This document shows, in pieces, positions 55,181 through 61,893 of a DNA stretch of 64,000 bases. The translations under genes were made by a program, and so were the position numbers. Source of the DNA: DASXAI01 sp963798445 (lineage in GTDB: Bacteria > Actinomycetota > Acidimicrobiia > Acidimicrobiales > Ilumatobacteraceae); the NCBI GenBank assembly GCA_963798445.1, contig CAWCTH010000003.1, positions 1,426,001 to 1,490,000 of the forward strand, given 5' to 3'. A model generated the notes under the pieces. It was given only the letters and a program-made list of their open reading frames with translations, searched no databases and had not been told where the DNA came from. Position 1 is the first letter of the stretch; the number at the start of each line of letters is the position of its first letter.

Positions 55181-55504
55181 ATGCGCTGGGTGCTGATCTA
55201 TGACCTCGTCGACGACTATCTGGAACGCCGCCCCGCGCTGCGCGAGGACCACCTCGCCTTGGCACGCGCCGCTCACCACCATGGCGATCTCCTCCTGGCC
55301 GGCGCACTGGCCGACCCCTACGACCGGGCCCTGCTCGTGTTCGCCGGTGACAGTCCCGAGGTGGCGGAGGCCTTCGCCCGCGCCGATCCGTACGTTGCCG
55401 GCGGTCTGGTGACGTCGTGGACGGTGCGCCAGTGGAACGAGGTGCTCGACACGACGGCGCTCACTTGTGTGACGCCGATCGAGGCCAATGCTGGATCGAC
55501 GTGA
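55181..55504 (+). CDS. YCII-related (YciI-like) protein
   Basis: 107-residue ferredoxin-like-fold protein. RWVLIYDLVDDYLERRPALREDHLALARAAHHHGDLLLAGALADP carries the YciI His-Asp pair (REDHL and ADP), then ALLVFAGDSPEVAEAFARADPYV. The family includes dehydrochlorinase-like and muconolactone-isomerase-like enzymes. The last 13 codons and the stop lie inside a degenerate copy of the 40502 palindrome, so the C-terminus was probably rewritten by that element. ATG at 55181; TAAGAG 6 bases upstream may be a leaderless -10 box. Confidence 0.85.
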   Translation: MRWVLIYDLVDDYLERRPALREDHLALARAAHHHGDLLLAGALADPYDRALLVFAGDSPEVAEAFARADPYVAGGLVTSWTVRQWNEVLDTTALTCVTPIEANAGST

Positions 55505-55508
55505 CATC
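55466..55508. repeat. Degenerate copy of the 40502 palindromic element
   Basis: 43 bases that align without gaps to 40502-40544, with most positions identical, including CGATCGAG and GATCGACGTGACA. Pairing between its arms is partly lost. It overlaps the end of the YciI-like gene and supplies its stop codon (TGA within GACGTGACA). Confidence 0.65.
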
Positions 55509-55555
55509 GCCGCCGAAACGGGCCGGCGCCGGGACGGGCCGGCCCCGGCCGGGGC

Positions 55556-55948
55556 TCAGCCGGCGAACTTCGAGTAGGTCTCCGCCACCGGCAGGATCAC
55601 GTGCCGATCCAGACCGGCCACTCGGTGGTGGTTGATCACCTGATAGTCCTCCGACGTGACGGTGTCGACGAAGGCCTGCCGGTCCGGGTACTTCACGAGC
55701 ACGGCGTAGTCCCACTGGTCGGCCTGCTCGTCGCCGATGGCCACGCCCGTGACATCCCCGGCCCACAGCACCGTGCCCCCGCACCGCTTGAGCAAGGGGA
55801 TGAAGCCCTGGGAGTACCGCAGGTAGGCGTCACGCCCGCTGCCGTCACCGTCGGCCGCCCGCTCCCGGAAGTGCACCAGGTTCAACATGACCACGGGACC
55901 TTCGCCGCCGGCCCCGAGGTTCGCCAGCTGCTCGCTCGTCGGCTCCAC
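55556..55948 (-). CDS. DUF1330 family protein
   Basis: 130-residue dimeric alpha-beta-barrel type protein. VVMLNLVHFRERA, YLRYSQGFIPLLKRCGGTVLWAG, WDYAVLVKYPDRQAFVDTV and YQVINHHRVAGLDRHVILPV are DUF1330-like segments. No catalytic function is established for the family; some members act like monooxygenases or isomerases. The start is GTG at 55948, 3 bases after the TIGR03086 gene stop, so the two are one operon. GC-rich sequence between 55505 and 55555 separates it from the convergent YciI gene, with no clear terminator. Confidence 0.8.
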   Translation of the reverse strand: MEPTSEQLANLGAGGEGPVVMLNLVHFRERAADGDGSGRDAYLRYSQGFIPLLKRCGGTVLWAGDVTGVAIGDEQADQWDYAVLVKYPDRQAFVDTVTSEDYQVINHHRVAGLDRHVILPVAETYSKFAG

Positions 55949-55951
55949 CGG

Positions 55952-56518
55952 TCAGGGCGTGCGACCGAGGAACGCCGCCAGCCGGTCGGCGTTGCTGGCA
56001 CCCTCCGGCGCCTGTTGCTCGGGCCCGAACAGGGCCACGCCGTCCGCTCCCCGCATGGCGGCGTTGCTCGACAGGAACGGTTGGACACCGCCCAGGAGCG
56101 CGGCGGCGAGGTCGGGAGCGAGGTCGGTGGGTTGGCCCGTGGCCTTGGCGATGTCCCATGCGTGGGTCAACGTGTCCGTCGCCGCGATGCCCGCGAACAT
56201 GGCCCCCGGCATGTCGCCGAAGGGCAGATGCACGGTGCGCTCCATCGCGCCCTCGGCCTCGAAGGCGTCGACGCTGGCCGCCGAGGCCTGATCGAACGCC
56301 GCCATGAAGTCGCCGGAGGCGAAGTCGACCTGATCGCGACTCGGCGCCTCGCCGTTCACCATGGCGGCGAAGAACCACTGGCCGCCCACCACGTGGTTCA
56401 CGACGTCAGCAACGGTCCAGGACGCGCACGGCGTGCCGAGAGCCAGATCACCCCGATCCACGCCACCCAGCACGCCTCGGGTGGTTCGGATCGCTTCCTG
56501 CAATGGCTCGACGCTCAT
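55952..56518 (-). CDS. TIGR03086 family DinB-like metal-binding protein
   Basis: 188-residue four-helix-bundle protein of the mycothiol-dependent maleylpyruvate isomerase-like superfamily. PCASWTVADVVNHVVGGQWFFAAM has the first metal histidine, DVDFASGD-like and DTLTHAWDIAKATGQPTDL the second H-x3-H-type ligand (THAWD). Members are thought to be mycothiol-dependent transferases or isomerases, which fits an actinobacterial host. First gene of a two-gene operon with DUF1330. ATG start, divergent from the MBL gene at 56604 across 85 bases. Confidence 0.85.
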   Translation of the reverse strand: MSVEPLQEAIRTTRGVLGGVDRGDLALGTPCASWTVADVVNHVVGGQWFFAAMVNGEAPSRDQVDFASGDFMAAFDQASAASVDAFEAEGAMERTVHLPFGDMPGAMFAGIAATDTLTHAWDIAKATGQPTDLAPDLAAALLGGVQPFLSSNAAMRGADGVALFGPEQQAPEGASNADRLAAFLGRTP

Positions 56519-56591
56519 CGTGGACCCCCGTTCGAGATGCCGTCGCGCCCCATCATGCCTCGCTCCAGACCAGGCATGGGACAGGGCCGTT

Positions 56592-56597
56592 TAATGT
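56592..56597 (+). promoter_or_regulatory. -10 box of the MBL-fold gene at 56604
   Basis: TAATGT, ending 6 bases before the ATG, again without a ribosome site; leaderless layout. Confidence 0.45.
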
Positions 56598-56603
56598 GCC
56601 GCC

Positions 56604-57476
56604 ATGGACGGATGGCAGGTCGGTCGAGCGAAGATCACACCCATCATCGAGGTCGAGACGATCACGTCGCCTCGCTTCCTCTTCAAGGGCCTCGACAAGG
56701 CGGGGGTGAAGGCCGTGGCGGAGCGATCGCCTTGGCTCACGGGGAGCTTCGTGGACGACGACGGCTACCTCCTGCAGCGCATCCAGTGCCTGGTGATCGA
56801 GATCGATGGCACCCGGATCGCCGTCGACACCTGCGTCGGCAACGACAAGACGCGCGCCAACCCCGGGTGGCACAACCTCCAACTGCCGTTTCTCACGGAC
56901 CTGGCCGCCGCCGGGTTCCCCGCCGAATCCATCGACGCCGTCGTCTGCACCCACCTGCACGTTGATCACGTCGGCTGGAACACCATGCTGGTCGACGGCC
57001 GGTGGCTGCCCACCTTCCCAAACGCCCGCTACATCTTCACCGCACCCGAGTTCGAGTACTGGCAGGCGACGTCCTATCCCGATGGTGATGACATCTTCGG
57101 CGACTCCGTGGCGCCCGTCGTCGACGCCGGACGCGCCGATCTCGTCCCTGTCGATCACCAGGTGGACACGAGCATCCGCCTCGACTCGACGCCGGGCCAC
57201 ACCCCCGGTCACGTGTCGGTGGTCATCGAGTCCGAGGGCGAGCAAGCGGTCATCACCGGCGACATGATCCACACGCCGATCCAGATCGCCAGCATCGATC
57301 TGTCGTCGTCCTTCGACTACGACCAGGTAGCGGCGGCCGACACCCGCCGCCACTTCCTGGACCGCTACGCCGATGGTGCGCTCGTCATCGGCACCCACTG
57401 GGGTGGACCGGGCGCAGGGCGCATCCGGGCCGAGGGAGCGGGGCACTGGGGCATCGAGCCCGCCCCCGCAGGCTGA
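56604..57476 (+). CDS. Metallo-beta-lactamase fold hydrolase (AHL-lactonase-like group)
   Basis: 290-residue MBL-fold enzyme. The complete metal set is present: CTHLHVDHVGWNTML (H-x-H-x-D-H), the third histidine in STPGHTPGHVSVV, the bridging aspartate in VITGDMIHTP, and GTHWGGPGAG at the end. The long N-terminal part (IITEVETIT-like strand, DTCVGNDKTRANPGWHNL) and the HTPGHVS region resemble quorum-quenching lactonases and related alkyl-ester hydrolases. The physiological substrate is unknown. It stands alone, with a -10 box 6 bases before the ATG. Confidence 0.87.
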   Translation: MDGWQVGRAKITPIIEVETITSPRFLFKGLDKAGVKAVAERSPWLTGSFVDDDGYLLQRIQCLVIEIDGTRIAVDTCVGNDKTRANPGWHNLQLPFLTDLAAAGFPAESIDAVVCTHLHVDHVGWNTMLVDGRWLPTFPNARYIFTAPEFEYWQATSYPDGDDIFGDSVAPVVDAGRADLVPVDHQVDTSIRLDSTPGHTPGHVSVVIESEGEQAVITGDMIHTPIQIASIDLSSSFDYDQVAAADTRRHFLDRYADGALVIGTHWGGPGAGRIRAEGAGHWGIEPAPAG

Positions 57477-57498
57477 CGCGACCCGACCGTCGCCGCCG

Positions 57499-57909
57499 TC
57501 AGAGGAAGCCCATGGCCCGCCCGGCCACGATGGTGTCGGCGTACTCCTCCAAGACGGTGATGCGCCCGTCGCGGACCTCGTACACCCAGCAGTACTGGTT
57601 GTCGTAGTCGCTGCCGGTCGCCTTGGCCGTAGCGGTGAGGCGCTGCTGCACCACGGCGACGTCGCCGTCGGCGATGATGCGCCGAATCTCGAGCCCGAAC
57701 GGCTTGGACAGGTCGAACATCTGGCGCACGATGTTGCCGCCGAGAGCGTCGGCGATGGCTTCGGCCCCTTCGGTGCGGTCGATCGGTGCGGCGGCCGGAG
57801 GGATCCACACGGCGTCGGGCGCCAGCAATTCGAGGATCCGCGGGCGGTCGCCCTTCTGCAGCGCCGCGTAGAACTCTTCGATCAGCGTGCGGGTCGTCTC
57901 GGTGCTCAT
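57499..57909 (-). CDS. SnoaL-like/NTF2-fold protein
   Basis: 136-residue cone-shaped alpha+beta barrel of the SnoaL/NTF2 superfamily. TRTLIEEFYAALQKGDRPRILELLAPDAVW opens the fold (helix pair), followed by EGAEAIADALGG, and the strands IRRIIADGDVAVVQQRL, YCWVYEVRDGRITVLEEYADT. Members act as isomerases, cyclases or binding proteins; the pocket residues here do not point to one reaction. The ATG at 57907-57909 was chosen; an upstream in-frame ATG overlaps the divergent nitroreductase start. Divergent from the nitroreductase across 36 bases. Confidence 0.85.
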   Translation of the reverse strand: MSTETTRTLIEEFYAALQKGDRPRILELLAPDAVWIPPAAAPIDRTEGAEAIADALGGNIVRQMFDLSKPFGLEIRRIIADGDVAVVQQRLTATAKATGSDYDNQYCWVYEVRDGRITVLEEYADTIVAGRAMGFL

Positions 57910-57945
57910 AGGCGCATGTTGCCACGGGCGTGCCACGCTGGTGGC

Positions 57946-58614
57946 ATGGCCAGCCACGATCTCTACGAAGTCATGAGCACGCTGCGCGCCGTGCGACGGC
58001 TCCGCCCCGACCCCATCCCGGCCGATGTGCTCGACCGGGTCCTACAAGCCGCCTGCTGGGCACCAACCGGGGGGAACATGCAGCCCTGGCGGATCATCGT
58101 GGTCCGCAGCCCGGAGCACAAGCAGGCGCTGGCCGAGATCTACGGACCCGAATGGAAGACCTACACCGAGTTCGGCCGGCGCCGGGCCGAACGTCAGAAC
58201 CTGCCCGAAGCCGAGCGGGCCAAGCTGGAGCGGACCCTCGCGGCGGGCGACTACCTCGCCGAGCACCTGGCCGAAGCTCCGGCCATCCTGCTGTTCATCG
58301 CCGATCCGGCGATGATGGCCATCACCGACAAGAACCTCGACCGGATCTCGATGGTGGGCGGCGGGTCGGTCTACACCGCCGTGCAGAACGCCATGCTGGC
58401 CTGCGTCGCCGAGGGCCTCGGTTGCACCCTGACGACGCTGCACTGCATACGCGAGCCGGAGGTGAAGGCCGTACTCGACATCCCCGACGGCTGGGCGACC
58501 TTGGCCATGGTGCCGATCGGCTACCCCATCGGGCGCGGCCACGGGCCCATCACCCGCAAGCCGCCGGATCAGCTCGTCTTCGACGACACGTTCGGCGCGG
58601 CCTGGAGCGGCTGA
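57946..58614 (+). CDS. Nitroreductase family protein
   Basis: 222-residue FMN-dependent oxidoreductase. MSTLRAVRRLRPDPIPADVLDRVLQAACWAPTGGNMQPWRIIVV (in parts: LRAVRRLRPDPIP, WAPTGGNMQPWR) is the FMN-phosphate and ribityl-binding N-terminus, AVQNAMLACVAEGLGCTLTTL the central helix, and MVPIGYPIGRGHGPITRKP the C-terminal FMN-contact region. It reduces nitro- or quinone-like substrates with NAD(P)H. ATG at 57946; a GCCAC-GCTG-GTGGC inverted repeat lies just before it. The 132 bases after its stop, up to kdpD, hold nothing I can assign. Confidence 0.88.
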   Translation: MASHDLYEVMSTLRAVRRLRPDPIPADVLDRVLQAACWAPTGGNMQPWRIIVVRSPEHKQALAEIYGPEWKTYTEFGRRRAERQNLPEAERAKLERTLAAGDYLAEHLAEAPAILLFIADPAMMAITDKNLDRISMVGGGSVYTAVQNAMLACVAEGLGCTLTTLHCIREPEVKAVLDIPDGWATLAMVPIGYPIGRGHGPITRKPPDQLVFDDTFGAAWSG

Positions 58615-58746
58615 CCTTCCTGCCGGCGTCAGGTCGGGCCGCCGGCTCGAGGCGGCCAGGTTGGCGCACCCGGCGGAGGAACCACGAAGCTGATCGCCAG
58701 CGACACGAATTTGAGCGCGCTGACGAAAGAGTTCGCGACCAAGGGG

Positions 58747-61308
58747 TCAGTTGCCGTCGCCCTCGGCGCTGGCGACGGGCAGATCGATGAGGACGGTGAG
58801 GCCGCCGCCGGGCGTGTCGTCCAGCTCCACCCGGCCACCGCTGGCCTCGATGAACCCGCGCGCCACGGCCAGACCGAGGCCCACGCCGCCCAGCGCGCTG
58901 TGGTCGCCGAGGCGTTGGAACGGCTGGAACACGCGCTCGCGATCGGCCACGTCGACGCCGGGGCCCCGGTCGATGACGCGCAGGTGGATGCGCCCGGTCA
59001 CTTCGGCGGCCTCGATGCGCACGTAGTCAGGAGCCGATGACCAGGCGAGGGCATTGGCGACGATGTTGGCCAGCGCCCGCTCCAGCAGCGCCGGATCGAC
59101 GAGCACCGGGGGAAGGGTCTCGGGGACGTGTACGACGATGTGGGTGGGGTCGTGATCCAACGAACCGAGCGCCGCCGCCACGACATCCTCGAGGTACACC
59201 GCATGAGCGGCGAGGTTCAGGGCGCCGGCATTGAGGCGACTCATGTCGAGCAGGTTGCCGACGAGACGGTTGAGGCGATCGGCTTCGGCATCGATGGTCT
59301 CGGCGAACTCGCGCCGCTCGCTGGCATCCCAGGCGACGTCGGACTGGAGCAGGCTGGTGGCCGATGCTTTGATCGACGCCAGTGGCGTGCGCAGGTCATG
59401 GCTGACGGCCTGGAGCAGCGCCGTGCGGAGCTGGTCGGACTCGGTGAGGTGCGCCGCCACCGCCACCTCGGCCTGGAGCCGCCGCGACTGGACGGCGAGG
59501 GCGAGACTCGACAGGAACGTACGGAGCACCCGCTGGTCGTCGGCGGAGAGCCGGGCCCCTCGGAGCACGAGCACGGAGGAGCCATCGTCGGTGAGGTCCC
59601 AGCGCTCGCCGTCGAACGGTTCGCTGGGAGGGTTCGGGCCGGAGCTGGCGTCGACGATCCACCCGTCGTCACGGTTCGACAGGAGCGACACCGCCTCCAG
59701 CGAGAAGCTGCTGCGGAGCTGGTCGAGGAGACCCGGCAACGGGTTCGGCTCGCCGATGAGGATGCCGCTCGTGCGCGCCAGCGTGCCGGCCTCGGCGCGG
59801 GCCTGAAGCGCCTCGCGGCTGCGGCTGGCGACCCGGTCGACCAGGACGGCCGCCGCCGCCGCCGAAACGACGAAGAACAGCAGCGCCGTGATGTTCTCGG
59901 GATCGCTGATCGTGAAGGTGTGGATCGGCGGCACGAAGTACCAGTTGACGAGCAGGGAGGCACCGATGGCGGCGCCGACCCCGACCAGCACGCCGCCCAC
60001 GAGGGCAATGGCGACCGTGGCGGCCAGGAACAGCAGCAGGTCGGTCGGCAGTGTGACCTGGCCACGGGTGGCGGCGAGCGCCGCCGTCAGCAAGGGCAGC
60101 CCGAGCACCGCCATCGCCGCGCCGATCAGCTGCCGCCGGACCGACTGACCCCGCCGGATCTGACGGGGCCGCCGCGGTGCCGCACCGTCGCGCCGCGGAC
60201 GCCCGTTGCCGTCGTCGCCGCCCTGAGCGATCACGTGGATGTCGAAGCCGTCGGCCTGGCGGACGATGCTGTTCACGACGGCGCCGTGCAGCACCTCGTG
60301 GATCCGGCTGCGGCGGCTGGCGCCGATCACCATCTGGGTCGCCATCTCCGACTGGGCGAAGTCGACCAGCGCCGCCGGCACACGGTCGGCGACGATCTCC
60401 CGGTACGTCCCGCCCAGCTCTTCCAGGAGGCGGCGCTGCCCGGCGAGGGCGGGCCCGGCACGGCTCTGCAGGCCGTCGGACGGCACGACGTGCACGCCGA
60501 TCAGGCCACCCTTGAGACGCCCCGCGATGCGGGCGGCGCGCCGCACGAGTTGCTCGCCGCCAGGAGCACCGGTGATGGCCACCACGACGCGCTCGCGCGT
60601 CTCCCACGCGTCGGCGATCCCGTGGGTCTCCATGTAGCCCTGGAGGCCCTCTTCGACCCGGTCGGCGAGCCACAGGAGCGTGAGCTCCCGGAGCGCGGCG
60701 AGGTTGCCCTGGCGGAAGTAGTTGGCCAGTGCGGCGTCGACCCGCTCGGCCGGGTAGATGTTGCCGTGAGCCATCCGCCGGCGCAGCGCTTCGGGGGTCA
60801 TGTCGACCATCTCGATCTGGTCGGCCTTGCGCACCACCTCGTCGGGCACCGTCTCGCGTTGCTGGATGCCGGTGATGCGCTCGACGACGTCGTTCAGGCT
60901 CTCGAGGTGCTGGATGTTGACCGTGGTGATGACGTCGATGCCGGCGTCGAGCAGTTCGTCGACGTCCTGCCAGCGCTTCTCGTGGCGGCTGCCCGGCACG
61001 TTGGTGTGGGCCAGCTCGTCGACCAGTGCGACCGCCGGACGCCCGCGAGCGTGGCGGCGACGTCCATTTCCTCGAACGTGGTGTCGCGATAGTCGAGTCG
61101 ACGCCGAGGGACGATCTCGAGATCGCGCAGCTGTGCCTGGGTCTTGGGCCGGCGGTGGGTTTCCACGAAGCCGACGACGACATCAGTGCCTCGTTCGTGG
61201 CGGCGCCAGCCTTCGTCCAGCATGGCGAACGTCTTGCCGACGCCGGGTGCCGCCCCGAGGTACACCCGGAGCTGCCCACGGCGCCGCGAGGATGCGCGCG
61301 TCGGCCAC
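58747..61308 (-). pseudogene. kdpD: KdpD sensor histidine kinase, frame disrupted near the N-terminus
   Basis: Potassium/turgor sensor kinase of the Kdp system. N-terminal KdpD domain with Walker A YLGAAPGVGKTFAML and Walker B-like AVALVDELAHTNVPGSRHEKR, a Usp-like domain (VAITGAPGGEQLVRRAARIAGRLKGG), four membrane helices, then HisKA (SHDLRTPLASIKASATSLL) and HATPase (NALAWSS, DRGPGVDVADRERVF, GGVGLGLAVARG). Frame changes: a missing G in a G run at 61042-61044 separates ATLAG from RPAVALVDE, and the GTG at 61308 joins the Walker-A frame only if one base is removed near 61294-61299. About 853 residues if repaired. It starts 3 bases after kdpC; no kdpE follows. Confidence 0.88.
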
Positions 61309-61311
61309 GGC

Positions 61312-61893
61312 TCAGTGACCGTCGAGGGCGAGGTTGAGCTCGAGGACGTTCACACCGGGCTCACCGAGGATGGCCCACTGCCGGCCGGTGGTGTGGGCTT
61401 GCACGGCGGCCAGCACCTCGTCCACGCTCACGCCGCGGGCCGACGCCACGCGGGCGGCCTGCAACTTGGCATTGGCCACCGAGATGTCGGGGTCGAGGCC
61501 GGACCCCGACGCTGTGACGGCGTCCACCGGCACCAGCTGGCTGGCCGGCAGTGAGTTCTCCTCGCGGTAGGTCGCCACCCGCTCGTCGATCGACGACAGG
61601 AAAGCAGGGTTGGTCGGCCCGAGGTTGGACGCCGAGCTGGCCAGGCCGTCGTAACCGGCGCCGGCGGCCGACGGGCGGGGATGGAAGTACTTGGCATCGG
61701 CGAACTGCTGACCGAGCAGGCGACTCCCGACCACCTGACCGTCGACCTTGACGAGCGAGCCGTTGGCCTTGTCGTGGAAGGCCACCTGGGCTATGCCGGT
61801 GACGACGAGCGGGTAGACGAGGCCGCACAACACGGTGAACACGAGCACGCCGAGCACGGCGGGTCCGAGTTGGCGAACGAAGGCACGCATCAC
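61312..61893 (-). CDS. kdpC: Potassium-transporting ATPase KdpC subunit
   Basis: 193-residue single-span subunit of the KdpFABC potassium pump. The hydrophobic N-terminal helix LGPAVLGVLVFTVLCGLVYPLVVTGIAQ (in parts) is followed by the periplasmic domain with VGSRLLGQQFADAKYFHPRPSAAG, the conserved FHPRPSA motif, and SGLDPDISVANAKLQAARVASARGVS (in parts SGSGLDPDIS, QAARVA). It acts as the catalytic chaperone for KdpB. The GTG start overlaps the kdpB stop (GTGA); an ATG at 61890 is an equal alternative. Confidence 0.95.
   Translation of the reverse strand: MMRAFVRQLGPAVLGVLVFTVLCGLVYPLVVTGIAQVAFHDKANGSLVKVDGQVVGSRLLGQQFADAKYFHPRPSAAGAGYDGLASSASNLGPTNPAFLSSIDERVATYREENSLPASQLVPVDAVTASGSGLDPDISVANAKLQAARVASARGVSVDEVLAAVQAHTTGRQWAILGEPGVNVLELNLALDGH

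Noticed and set aside
58629..58838. Short minus-strand hydrophobic frame (LVANSFVSALKFVSLAIS) considered as a KdpF-like or kdpE remnant
   Set aside because: It overlaps the kdpD 3' end, has only a TTG start without a ribosome site, and shows no KdpF or KdpE similarity.
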